Below, one piece after another: positions 32,930 through 40,558 of a stretch of 64,000 nucleotides of DNA. Where the stretch lies: NCBI GenBank assembly GCA_020073465.1, contig JAIQFC010000008.1, positions 1-64,000 on the forward strand, in the 5' to 3' direction. The notes below the pieces were generated by a model. It was not told where the DNA came from. It saw nothing but the letters and a program-made list of their open reading frames with translations, and made no database searches. Made by a program: the position numbers and the translations under genes. Source of the DNA: Terriglobia bacterium. GTDB lineage: Bacteria; Acidobacteriota; Terriglobia; Terriglobales; Acidobacteriaceae. The stretch's first letter is position 1; every line of letters begins with the position of its first letter.

Positions 32930-33667
32930 GTGAAACAGCAAAAGCTGAAGTGGTTCACACTCGTCGTCGCCTTGGGCGCTGTCATGATGTTGGGCGCCTG
33001 CAAGAAGAAAGCAGCTCCGCCGCCACCGCCACCGCCGCCAGCGCCGCCGTCACCCACGGCTTCGATCTCGGTGGATCCGAACACCATCCAGAAGGGACAG
33101 TCCGCGACCCTGGCGTGGCAAACCAGCAATGCCACGGATGTTTCCATCGATGGCATCGGCGCGGTTCAGCCCAGCGGCTCGCAGTCCGTGTCTCCGGCGG
33201 ATTCGACCACGTATCACTTGACGGCAAAGGGTGCGGGAGGGACTCAGGAAGCCACCGCGCGCATCACCGTGACGCCGCCTCCGCCTCCACCGCAGCCGGT
33301 TTCCGCCGGGCCGACCGAGGAGGAACTGTTCGCGCAGAGCGTAAAGGACATTTACTTTGACTACGACAAGTCCGACCTTCGCGCTGACCAGCAGAGCTCG
33401 GTGCAGGCTGACATCGCGTTTTTGAACCAGCATGCCAACGTCAGCTTCACCGTTGAGGGGCACTGCGACGAGCGCGGCTCGACTGAGTACAACCTGGCTC
33501 TGGGCGACCAGCGCGCCTCATCGGTAAAGAATGCGCTGACTGCCGGTGGCGTTGGCGCCAGCCGTATCAAGACGATCAGCTACGGCAAGGAAAAACCGTT
33601 CTGCACGGAAAGCAACGAAGCTTGCTGGCAGCAGAACCGCCGTGGGCATTTCGTTTACCAGAAGTAG
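32930..33667 (+). CDS. pal: Peptidoglycan-associated lipoprotein Pal with extra Ig-like domain
   Basis: 245 residues; GTG start after a strong AGGGAGGA ribosome-binding site. Lipoprotein signal with lipobox MLGAC (Cys near residue 24), a Pro-rich linker, an Ig-like domain (about 42-115: SISVDPNTIQKGQSATLAWQ ... STTYHLTAKGAGGTQEATARITV), a second Pro stretch and a C-terminal OmpA domain (FDYDKSDLRADQQSS ... GHCDERGSTEYNLALGDQRASSVKNAL) that binds diaminopimelate in peptidoglycan. The Ig-like module between lipid anchor and OmpA domain is not part of classical Pal (~170 residues). It ends next to a 14-bp perfect hairpin. Confidence 0.92.
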   Translation: MKQQKLKWFTLVVALGAVMMLGACKKKAAPPPPPPPPAPPSPTASISVDPNTIQKGQSATLAWQTSNATDVSIDGIGAVQPSGSQSVSPADSTTYHLTAKGAGGTQEATARITVTPPPPPPQPVSAGPTEEELFAQSVKDIYFDYDKSDLRADQQSSVQADIAFLNQHANVSFTVEGHCDERGSTEYNLALGDQRASSVKNALTAGGVGASRIKTISYGKEKPFCTESNEACWQQNRRGHFVYQK

Positions 33668-33676
33668 TGGCTTCAC

Positions 33677-33705
33677 GGGGAACGCAGACCAGGTCTGCGT
33701 TCCCC
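33677..33705 (+). terminator. Perfect 14-bp hairpin after pal
   Basis: GGGGAACGCAGACC-A-GGTCTGCGTTCCCC is followed by TTCACTT with only a weak U-run. It may terminate or attenuate between pal and cpoB, or be a small dispersed palindrome. Confidence 0.5.
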
Positions 33706-33886
33706 TTCACTTGAAGTGGTGTGTCTGATTGGCCGTCTCGGCGCTGCGCCAAAGGTTTGGGAACCATTGCGTCTCGGGCATGTTTTGCCCGTGAAGCCTG
33801 CGGTTCGACCCGTGCGCTTTCTCAGCCGATTCCTCACAGCCTGTGGGATACTCAAGGTATCTAACATTGTTTTCAGGGAAATTTCT

Positions 33887-34735
33887 ATGAGACTACAACG
33901 CGTTTCTACCCTTCTCGCCTTGTTCTCCGTGCTCTGGCTGGGAGTGATGCCAGCCTGGGGCGTGAATAAGGAAATGGTTCAGCTGCAGACGCAGGTCGAG
34001 CAACTGCAGCAGCAGATGACTGCCATGCAGCGCAGTTTTGACGAGCGCATGGGCGTGATGAAGAACCTGGTGGAGCAGGATACCGACGCCGTCAACAAAG
34101 TGGCGGCGGCGCTGACCAGCCTGCAGAACACGCTGCAGAAGCAGCAGGGAGACGCAGGCGGCAAGATCGATCAGCTCTCCGGGCAGATCCAGGCGCTGAA
34201 TGACACCATGGATGAGTTGAAGGTCCGCCTGGCCAAGGTCAGCAAACAACTGGAGGACATGCAGGCGGCCCAGCAGAGCCTGGCCGCTTCGCAGGCCCAG
34301 CAGCAGGCGCAACAGCAAGCTCAGGCGCAGGCGCCGCCTCCGGATGTGCTCTACAACAACGCACTGCGCGACTACAACGGCGCCAAGAACGACCTGGCGT
34401 CGCAGGAATTTTCGGACTACATCAAGTTTTATCCGAACACGGACCTGGCGGGAAATTCCTACTTCTATCTGGCGGAGATTCAATACCGCCAGGGGAACTT
34501 CCAGCAGGCGGTGCAGAACTATGATCTGGTGCTGCAGAACTTTCCCAGCGGGAACAAGGCTGCCTCAGCGCAGCTGAAGAAGGGGTTTGCCCTGCTCGAA
34601 CTGGGAAAGCAGGATGACGGCGTTCGCGAATTGCGGCATCTGCTCCAGCGCTATCCGCATTCTCCAGAGGCGCTGCAGGCGCGGGATCGGCTGCGCAAGC
34701 TGGGGGTTCCGGCGACGTCGCGGAGTGGGGAGTAA
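33887..34735 (+). CDS. cpoB: Cell division coordinator CpoB (YbgF-like Tol-Pal accessory)
   Basis: 282 residues from the ATG at 33887 (after CAGGGAAATTTCT), opening a signal peptide (MRLQRVSTLLALFSVLWLGVMPAWG). A Gln-rich coiled coil covers ~30-140 (MVQLQTQVEQLQQQMTAMQ), a QQAQQQAQAQAPP linker follows, and TPR repeats cover ~155-275 (LYNNALRDYNGAKNDLASQEFSDYIKFYPNTDLAGNSYFYLAEIQYRQGNF). CpoB links Tol-Pal to peptidoglycan synthesis at the division site; the N-terminal coil mediates trimerisation and the TPR domain binds TolA. Last gene of the tol-pal cluster. Confidence 0.9.
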   Translation: MRLQRVSTLLALFSVLWLGVMPAWGVNKEMVQLQTQVEQLQQQMTAMQRSFDERMGVMKNLVEQDTDAVNKVAAALTSLQNTLQKQQGDAGGKIDQLSGQIQALNDTMDELKVRLAKVSKQLEDMQAAQQSLAASQAQQQAQQQAQAQAPPPDVLYNNALRDYNGAKNDLASQEFSDYIKFYPNTDLAGNSYFYLAEIQYRQGNFQQAVQNYDLVLQNFPSGNKAASAQLKKGFALLELGKQDDGVRELRHLLQRYPHSPEALQARDRLRKLGVPATSRSGE

Positions 34736-34755
34736 CCTGGCCTGCAACACGCGCA

Positions 34756-34955
34756 CGTCATCGCGACGAGAGCGATAGCTCTCGGAGAGCCTGCCCTGAG
34801 CGGAGTCGAAGGGGACCTCACGACCTGCATGACCCAGCTGCGCTGCAATCGGGAGTAATCTCGCTGCTTGCGTTGGGTGTAGTCCCCGCCCACTACACCG
34901 AAACTGTCGCCCGACGTCAGGTCCCTCACCCGGCTTCGCCGCGTTCGGGATCTCA
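34756..34955 (-). repeat. MITE-like element Z (TGTCATCCCGA termini), inverted copy
   Basis: About 200 bp. Its minus strand repeats the order of blocks in 35625-35825: near-terminal GATCCCGAACGCGG, a GTCCCTCACC/GACGT region, then GGTCCCCTTCGACTCCGCTC and AGCTATCGCTCTCGTCGCGA. The two termini have each lost bases of the 11-bp inverted repeat. It starts 20 bp after the cpoB stop. Confidence 0.75.
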
Positions 34956-34971
34956 TGCCCCGGAAGTTGCG

Positions 34972-35148
34972 CTACACCGTCCGATGGTGCCTCGGCCGGT
35001 GGTGCTTCCCTGCCTTATGCGCGTGGTGGCGCGTTGCGTGGTGCCGCCTGGAGGACACAAGCGTGAGCGCGGATGTGTCCGAGGACCAGCCCGATCCGAG
35101 AGCGGCGAACAGCACGAATGTCACGAGGATCGTGATAAATCGTTTCAT
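34972..35148 (-). CDS. Small secreted His-rich peptide
   Basis: 58 residues from the ATG at 35148. MKRFITILVTFVLFAALGSG is a strong signal peptide, followed by WSSDTSALTLVSSRRHH and a His/Arg/Lys-rich C-terminus (ATRHHAHKAGKHHRPRHHR) with 11 His in the last 25 residues. A secreted, metal-binding (Zn, Cu or Ni) small protein would fit the composition; nothing is known of its function. It lies between elements Z and X. It could also be an accidental open frame, but the combination of signal peptide and strong compositional bias speaks for a gene. Confidence 0.5.
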   Translation of the reverse strand: MKRFITILVTFVLFAALGSGWSSDTSALTLVSSRRHHATRHHAHKAGKHHRPRHHRTV

Positions 35149-35291
35149 GCACCGCCTACCTGAGTGCCGGGTCATACATTATCCCTATTCCCCGACGAAA
35201 ACTTTCGGAGTACCCTCATCGTGTCGGTAAGTTAGAGTCCTGTCGTTAACGCCTTGCCGCCTATCATACGAGAAACCTGGAAGGAGCACGC

Positions 35292-35504
35292 ATGCACGTC
35301 ATAAAGCCAGATCAGGATACAACGAAAGGCGCAACGGAATTGGAAGATCATAGCGTGCCCGGCAACCTCGGCATGCAGAATCAACTGGGCCACCGCGACC
35401 AGGATCCCATGCTCAAGGCCGCAGACACCGACTTCCCCGAGCCTGGTGAAAACCCCGAACATAGCGGCGAACGGGTGGTTGCCCAGGTGACGCGCAGCGT
35501 GTAG
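35292..35504 (+). CDS. Small conserved-looking hydrophilic protein
   Basis: 70 residues, preceded by a strong GGAAGGAG ribosome-binding site 7 bp before the ATG. The composition is acidic and polar, with no membrane segment or signal (KPDQDTTKGATELEDHSVPGN ... AADTDFPEPGENPEHSGERV). I do not recognise the family; the good start context and protein-like composition favour a real gene over chance. It sits between elements Z and X. Confidence 0.55.
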   Translation: MHVIKPDQDTTKGATELEDHSVPGNLGMQNQLGHRDQDPMLKAADTDFPEPGENPEHSGERVVAQVTRSV

Positions 35505-35624
35505 TTCATCGTCTTCAGTTCCCAGTTGTTGCCAGAAGGCCGCCCGCTTTTTGTCGTGCTGACCTGTCTCGGCCTCCGCTGAATGGAGGAACGGTCGCGG
35601 ACACTGAACAGCTCTCTCCAGGCA

Positions 35625-35825
35625 TGTCATCCCGAACGCGGCGATAGCCGCGTGAGGGACCTTACGTCGGGCGGCAGTTTCGGTGCAGTGGGTAGGAGCC
35701 ACCTCCAGCGCATGCACCGAGGTGACGCCCGCCTGCAGCATCCATAGTTCACAAATAGCGTAAGGTCCCCTTCGACTCTGCTCAGGGCAGGCTCTCCGAG
35801 AGCTACCGCTCTCGTCGGGATGACA
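35625..35825 (+). repeat. MITE-like element X (11-bp terminal inverted repeats)
   Basis: 201 bp bounded by TGTCATCCCGA (35625-35635) and TCGGGATGACA (35815-35825), exact inverse complements. The internal order of blocks (AACGCGGC..., GGGACCTTACGTC, CCAGCGCATGCAC, GACGCCCGCCTGCAGCATC, GAGCTACCGCTCTCG) is shared with element Y. I could not find target-site duplications. Its right end overlaps the 3' end of the GIY-YIG gene. Confidence 0.85.
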
Positions 35826-36171
35826 ATGCGAGCGGGAGAGGCGCAACTACGACGCTCCTGCGATCCGGTTGATAGCAGTGCCTCTGGTACCAGCCGTAGC
35901 TTAGGTCTCTCCACGTGGGATTCATCGACTCGATGAGAGTGAGCTTCTTCTCCCGCCGCCAGGCCTTGACTTCCTTCTCACGTCGTATGGCTGTCAGAAC
36001 GGCGCCGTGACGCTCGAAATAGACGAGCGAGGTCACCTTGTACTTTGCAGTAAACCCGCCGAATGTATGCGCTTTGTGTTGGAACACGCGCTGTTCGATA
36101 TTGCTGGTGATGCCTTCGTACAACACGCGCCGCTGGCTGCTCATGATGTAGGTGTAGTAGGTCTTCTGCAT
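35803..36171 (-). CDS. GIY-YIG-family nuclease
   Basis: 122 residues. The N-terminal YYTYIMSSQRRVLYEGITSNIEQRVFQHKAHTFGGFTAKYKVTSLVYFE matches the URI/GIY-YIG domain: YYTYI (GIY analogue), LYEGIT (YIG analogue, with Glu where Val/Ile is usual), the Arg in QRVFQHK, and the expected metal Glu in REKEVKAWRREKKLTLI. GIY-YIG proteins of this size are structure- or sequence-specific endonucleases. The last ~20 residues (APLPLALSSRRER) run into element X, so the C-terminus is repeat-derived. The gene lies between two direct copies (X and Y) of the element. Confidence 0.8.
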   Translation of the reverse strand: MQKTYYTYIMSSQRRVLYEGITSNIEQRVFQHKAHTFGGFTAKYKVTSLVYFERHGAVLTAIRREKEVKAWRREKKLTLIESMNPTWRDLSYGWYQRHCYQPDRRSVVVAPLPLALSSRRER

Positions 36172-36521
36172 CGACCCATGCTCTTTCGACGACTACGAGG
36201 AAGTCTGTGCCGGATGTCACAAGAGAAGACGGAGTTTTCTACTGCTACCGAATTGGGACGGAAGTTATTGGAAACTGAAACAAAGTTTGTCATCCCGAAC
36301 GCGGCGGCAGCCGGGAGAGGGACCTTACGTCATCCAGCAGTTTCTGCGCAGCGGGCAGGAACCATCTCCAGCGCATGCACTGAGGCGACGCCCGCCTGCA
36401 GCATCGATAACTCTTGAGGAAAGTGAGGTCCCTCCTAGAGCTACCGCTCTCGTCGGGATGACATCACGTTTGGAGTGTCTTGCTATCGCGCGACAGCAGG
36501 TGTCGAGCACTGAATACGACC
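36172..36521. other. Intergenic region containing element Y
   Basis: Apart from element Y (36288-36464) I see nothing coding. It lies upstream of the GIY-YIG gene and downstream of korB. Confidence 0.6.
36288..36464 (+). repeat. MITE-like element Y (11-bp terminal inverted repeats)
   Basis: 177 bp bounded by TGTCATCCCGA (36288-36298) and TCGGGATGACA (36454-36464), in the same orientation as element X and clearly homologous along its length. A segment containing the CCCTTCGACTC block has been lost relative to X. Confidence 0.85.
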
Positions 36522-37562
36522 CTACCGCAGCTCCTCCATCGCCGCTTCCAGCACTTCCCTGCCCGGCCGGGTCAGCGATTCCGGCAGCGTGGCCAGGGGT
36601 TGATCGACCATGTTGAGCATGTCGAGGAAGTTGGGGGCCTTGGTGTTGACGTAGAACACTCCGGTCAGCACTTCGCCCTTGTCGTGGGCTTCCGTCAGTC
36701 GTGTAATTGCGCGAACCTTGTCGGTGGGATCGTAGTCTTCTTCCAGCTTGCGCAAATGCAGGCGCGAACCATCGTGCATGGTGACTTCTACCGTCGAGCC
36801 GGGATCGTACTCCACAGAAATATCTTCGAAGCTCGGCACGAAGCTCACGTCCTGCAGGATTTCCTCGTGTTCTTTCACATACTTGTAGGACTTGGTCGAG
36901 CCTTCGTGATCGTTGAAAGTTACGCAGGGTGACACCACATCGAGCATCACGGTTCCCTTGTGCGCGATGGCGGCTTTCAGCATGGCGCCCAGCTGCCGCT
37001 TGTCGCCGGAGAACGACCGACCAACAAATGTCGCGCCGAGCTGGACCGCCAGCGCGCAGGTATCGATCGGCGGCAAGTCGTTGAGCACGCCACTCTTCAA
37101 TTTCGACCCGAGATCGGCCGTCGCCGAAAATTGGCCCTTGGTCAGGCCGTACACGCCGTTGTCTTCGATGATGTAGATGATCGGGAGATTGCGGCGCATG
37201 AGGTGAATGAACTGGCCGATGCCGATCGAGGCCGTATCGCCGTCGCCGCTCACGCCGATGCAGACCAGGCGGCGGTTGGCCAGCATGGCTCCAGTGGCGA
37301 CCGAGGGCATGCGTCCGTGCACGGCATTGAAGCTGTGCGAGCGGTTCAGGAAATAAGCCGGGGTCTTTGAAGAGCAGCCAATTCCGCTGGGCTTGATGAC
37401 GAGTTCGGGCTCCACACCCATCTCGTACATGGCTTCGATGATGCGCTCGGAAATCGCATTGTGGCCACAACCGGCACACAGCGTGGTCTTTCCGCCCTTG
37501 TACTCCATCACGGTCAGGCCGATGCGATTCGTCTTCGGTTCGGCGGCAGGCGTGGTCGCCAT
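36522..37562 (-). CDS. korB: 2-Oxoacid (probably 2-oxoglutarate):ferredoxin oxidoreductase beta subunit
   Basis: 346 residues. Contains the CAGCGHN cluster-ligand motif near the N-terminus and the thiamine diphosphate-binding GVSGDGDTASIGIGQF ... EDNGVYGLTKGQ. With KorA it oxidatively decarboxylates 2-oxoglutarate to succinyl-CoA, reducing ferredoxin, or works in reverse for CO2 fixation. Subunit order korA-korB with adjacent stop and start (1 bp apart) shows an operon. The sequence around the active site fits 2-oxoglutarate/2-oxoacid enzymes but does not strictly fix the substrate. Confidence 0.9.
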   Translation of the reverse strand: MATTPAAEPKTNRIGLTVMEYKGGKTTLCAGCGHNAISERIIEAMYEMGVEPELVIKPSGIGCSSKTPAYFLNRSHSFNAVHGRMPSVATGAMLANRRLVCIGVSGDGDTASIGIGQFIHLMRRNLPIIYIIEDNGVYGLTKGQFSATADLGSKLKSGVLNDLPPIDTCALAVQLGATFVGRSFSGDKRQLGAMLKAAIAHKGTVMLDVVSPCVTFNDHEGSTKSYKYVKEHEEILQDVSFVPSFEDISVEYDPGSTVEVTMHDGSRLHLRKLEEDYDPTDKVRAITRLTEAHDKGEVLTGVFYVNTKAPNFLDMLNMVDQPLATLPESLTRPGREVLEAAMEELR

Positions 37563-39401
37563 CTACTTGCCCTCCATCGTAGTCAGTTCGTCGGTAATGG
37601 ACCGCGCGTCCAGCGGCAGTCCGGTGATGTGCGCAATGCTGTGCAGGCGCGTGATCAGTTCCGGCTTTACGTCGAGCTTGATCAGGCTGAGCATCTGGGC
37701 GTCGCGGTTCTGCTCGACGACGTACACGCGTTCGTGCTGCTCGATGAACTCATGCACTTCGCGGGTGAACGGATATGCCCGTAGCCGTAGGTAGTCCGTC
37801 TCAATGCCGTACTCGTCGCGCAGCTGGTCGCGGCTCTCGGTGATGCCCCAATGCGACGTGCCGTAACCGATGATGCCGATTTTCGCATCGCGGCCTTTCA
37901 TGATCTCGGGCCGAGGAACGAACGAGCGTGCGGTTTCGAACTTACGGTTCAATCGCTCCATGTTCTTTTCGAAATCGTCGGCGCGCTCGCTGTACTGCGC
38001 TTTCTCGTTGTGGCCGCTGCCACGCGCGAAATAGGCGGCTGCGGGGTGCAATGTTCCCGGCAGTGTGCGGTAGCCGATGCCGTCGCCGTCCACATCTTTG
38101 TAGCGGGCGAACCCGCCCAGCTTGTCGAGATCTTCTTTGCGGAGCACCTTGCCACGGTTGATCGGCGCGGTCGGGTATTCGAAAGGATCAGACATCCAGT
38201 TATTCATGCCCAGATCCAGGTCCGACATGACGAACACCAGCGTCTGGAACTGCTCCGCGAGGTTGAACGCTTCCGGCGCCATGCTGAAGCATTCCGCAAC
38301 CGAGCATGGCATCAGCATGATGTGCTTGGTGTCGCCGTGCGAGAGAACCGCAGTCGAGAGAATATCGCCCTGCGAGGTGCGGGTCGGCAGGCCAGTCGAC
38401 GGACCGACTCGCTGGATATCCCATATCACCCCGGGAACTTCCACGTAGTACGCCAGTCCTGCGAATTCCGACATCAGCGAAATGCCAGGCCCCGCAGTGG
38501 CCGTCATCGAGCGAGCGCCCGCCCATCCGGCGCCAATCACCATACCGATCGCGGCCAGTTCGTCCTCCGCCTGCACGATGGCGAACGTCGCTTTGCCATC
38601 GGGACCGATGCGGTGTTCCTTCATGTATTCGATCATGGTCTCGACCAGCGAAGACGACGGCGTGATGGGATACCACGTCACCACCGTGCACCCGGCGAAC
38701 ATGCAGCCCAGAGCCGCGGCGGAGTTGCCGTCGATGATGATCTTGCCCGCGGTCTTGTTCATGCGCTCGATGTAGAACGCGCCACGCTTTACCAGATTGG
38801 CCTTGGCGTAGTCAAAGCCGGCCTGCGCCGCGGCCATATTCAGATTCGCCGCCTTCAGCTTCTTGGCAAACTGTTTGCGGATGGCCTTCTCCACCTCGCC
38901 CATGTCGATTTCCAGCAGTTGCGCCACGACTCCGACATACACCATGTTCTTGACCAGCTTGCGCAGCTTGGCCTCGGGACACACCGCGGCAACGAGCTTG
39001 TCGTAGGGAACGGAGTAAAAAACCAGATCATTGCGAAGCTTGTGCAGAGCCAGCGGCTCGTCGTAAAGAACGGAGGCGCCCGGATCCAGCGACATGGTGT
39101 CTTCCTGGGCAGTCTCCGGATTCATCGCGACCAGGAAGTCGATTTCCTTCTTGCGTCCGATGTAGCCGTTCTTGTTGGCGCGAATCGTGTACCAGGTGGG
39201 CAGCCCGGCGATGTTCGACGGGAACATGTTCTTACCCGAGACCGGCACCCCCATCTGGAAAATGCTGCGCAAAAGTACCGTGTTCGAGCTTTGCGAGCCG
39301 GAACCATTGACCGTCGCGACCTGAATGCTCATGTCGTTGACGATCCGCTTGCGCCCCAACTGACCTCCCGCCTCTTGGGGCACGACATCCGTGGTGGCCA
39401 T
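37563..39401 (-). CDS. korA: 2-Oxoacid:ferredoxin oxidoreductase, fused gamma-alpha subunit
   Basis: 612 residues from the ATG at 39401 (GGAAGG ribosome-binding site). The gamma domain (about 15-200) begins with VNDMSIQVATVNGSGSQSSNTVLLRSIFQMGVPVSGKNMFPSNIAGLPTWY. The alpha domain (about 210-605) shows IDGNSAAALGCMFAGCTVVTWYPITPSSSLVETM and ATAGPGISLMSEFAGLAYYVEVPGVIWDIQRVGPSTGLPT, the pyrimidine-binding region. Gamma-alpha fusions are common in aerobic bacteria using KGOR in the TCA cycle. It is the first gene of the korAB pair; accA lies 180 bp upstream on the same strand. Confidence 0.92.
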   Translation of the reverse strand: MATTDVVPQEAGGQLGRKRIVNDMSIQVATVNGSGSQSSNTVLLRSIFQMGVPVSGKNMFPSNIAGLPTWYTIRANKNGYIGRKKEIDFLVAMNPETAQEDTMSLDPGASVLYDEPLALHKLRNDLVFYSVPYDKLVAAVCPEAKLRKLVKNMVYVGVVAQLLEIDMGEVEKAIRKQFAKKLKAANLNMAAAQAGFDYAKANLVKRGAFYIERMNKTAGKIIIDGNSAAALGCMFAGCTVVTWYPITPSSSLVETMIEYMKEHRIGPDGKATFAIVQAEDELAAIGMVIGAGWAGARSMTATAGPGISLMSEFAGLAYYVEVPGVIWDIQRVGPSTGLPTRTSQGDILSTAVLSHGDTKHIMLMPCSVAECFSMAPEAFNLAEQFQTLVFVMSDLDLGMNNWMSDPFEYPTAPINRGKVLRKEDLDKLGGFARYKDVDGDGIGYRTLPGTLHPAAAYFARGSGHNEKAQYSERADDFEKNMERLNRKFETARSFVPRPEIMKGRDAKIGIIGYGTSHWGITESRDQLRDEYGIETDYLRLRAYPFTREVHEFIEQHERVYVVEQNRDAQMLSLIKLDVKPELITRLHSIAHITGLPLDARSITDELTTMEGK

Positions 39402-39584
39402 TCCTGTACCTTCCTTCAAAAAAAGAACGGAGAATCTCCCCGTTTATGGTTTGGTGGATTGAAGAAGAGAAACATTACATTATACGGCGGCCTGCATTGC
39501 GCTGTCGCTCAATTTGCCTGTCTGGAGCCGAGAGGAACCTGCTTTGGAACGGGAGAGATGCTCTCGCGCTGACGATCTCGGCAC

Positions 39585-40541
39585 TCAGGATTCGGTCTTG
39601 AAGAACTGCGCCATGTTCCGGAACTTATTATATCGTGAGGCGATCAATTGAGCAGGGGGGATCTTTTTGAGCTCGGCGTAGTGCTTTTGCAGGGCGGCAT
39701 CGAGCAAGTTGGCGGCCGCCTCGTGATCGCGATGGGCGCCACCGTCAGGCTCGGGCACAATGTCGTCGATACAACCCAGCTCACTCAGATCGGGCGCCGT
39801 GATCCGCATGGCCTCGGCCGCCAGTTCTTTCTTGGTCGCGTCCCGCCACATGATGGCCGCGCAACCTTCCGGCGAGATGACGGAGTAAATCGAGTTCTCC
39901 ATCATCAAGACTCGATCCGCCACGGCGATGGCCAACGCACCACCGCTTCCGCCAACCCCAATTACGGTGGCGATGATGGGGACCTCGAGCCGGGCCATCT
40001 CGCGCAGGTTGTGTGCGATGGCTTCGGCCTGTCCGCGCTCTTCGGCGTGAATCCCGGGGTAGGCGCCGTCAGTGTCGACGAGGGTAAAAATTGGCCGGTG
40101 GAATTTTTCCGCCACTTTCATGATGCGCAGGGCCTTGCGATATCCCTCGGGATGAGGCGTGCCGAAATTGCGGTGCACACGCTGCTTCATGTCGCGGCCT
40201 TTTTGCGTGCCTATCACCAGGATCTCGTCGCCGTGGAAGCGAGCCATACCGCAGACGATCGCGGCGTCGTCTCCGAAGCCACGGTCACCGTGAATCTCGC
40301 TCCAGTCGGTGAACAGCCGTTCAATGTAATCGAGAGTCTGCGGGCGCTGCGGATGTCGCGCCAGTTCGGTCTTTTGCCAGGCCGTGGAATTGGCGGTGAT
40401 TTCGCGCCGGAGAGTGTCGATGCGTTCGTGCAGACTTGCCAGCTGGCGGCGAGTGGCCTCGTCCTGCTCGGTGGCTTGCATCTCCGCCACCTGGCGCTCG
40501 ACCAATTCCAGTTCTTCCTGCGCTTTTTGTGTCGCTGCCAT
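39585..40541 (-). CDS. accA: Acetyl-CoA carboxylase carboxyltransferase subunit alpha
   Basis: 318 residues from the ATG at 40541 (MAATQKAQEELELVERQVAEMQ). The conserved IHGDRGFGDDAAIVCGMARFHG, FTLVDTDGAYPGIHAEERGQAEAIAHNL and IGVGGSGGALAIAVADRVLMMENSIYSVISPEGCAAIMWRD are hallmark AccA blocks. With AccD (not in the window) it transfers the carboxyl group from biotin to acetyl-CoA, the first step in fatty-acid synthesis. It lies 17 bp downstream of dnaE, an adjacency seen in several bacteria, suggesting co-transcription. Confidence 0.95.
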   Translation of the reverse strand: MAATQKAQEELELVERQVAEMQATEQDEATRRQLASLHERIDTLRREITANSTAWQKTELARHPQRPQTLDYIERLFTDWSEIHGDRGFGDDAAIVCGMARFHGDEILVIGTQKGRDMKQRVHRNFGTPHPEGYRKALRIMKVAEKFHRPIFTLVDTDGAYPGIHAEERGQAEAIAHNLREMARLEVPIIATVIGVGGSGGALAIAVADRVLMMENSIYSVISPEGCAAIMWRDATKKELAAEAMRITAPDLSELGCIDDIVPEPDGGAHRDHEAAANLLDAALQKHYAELKKIPPAQLIASRYNKFRNMAQFFKTES

Positions 40542-40558
40542 GAGTTTCGACTTGGGGT

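Noticed and set aside
33677-33705. Treating the perfect hairpin after pal as proof that cpoB is a separate operon
   Set aside because: Without a U-run it is a poor terminator, and gene order plus function link cpoB to tol-pal.
36325-37479. 384-residue alternative frame overlapping korB
   Set aside because: Same strand but different frame; the korB frame has the thiamine-diphosphate and CAGCGHN motifs.
37851-39572. A 573-residue open frame on the plus strand opposite korA
   Set aside because: It is antisense to a gene with clear 2-oxoacid:ferredoxin oxidoreductase motifs; its translation is His/Arg-rich without domains, as expected from a high-GC antisense frame.
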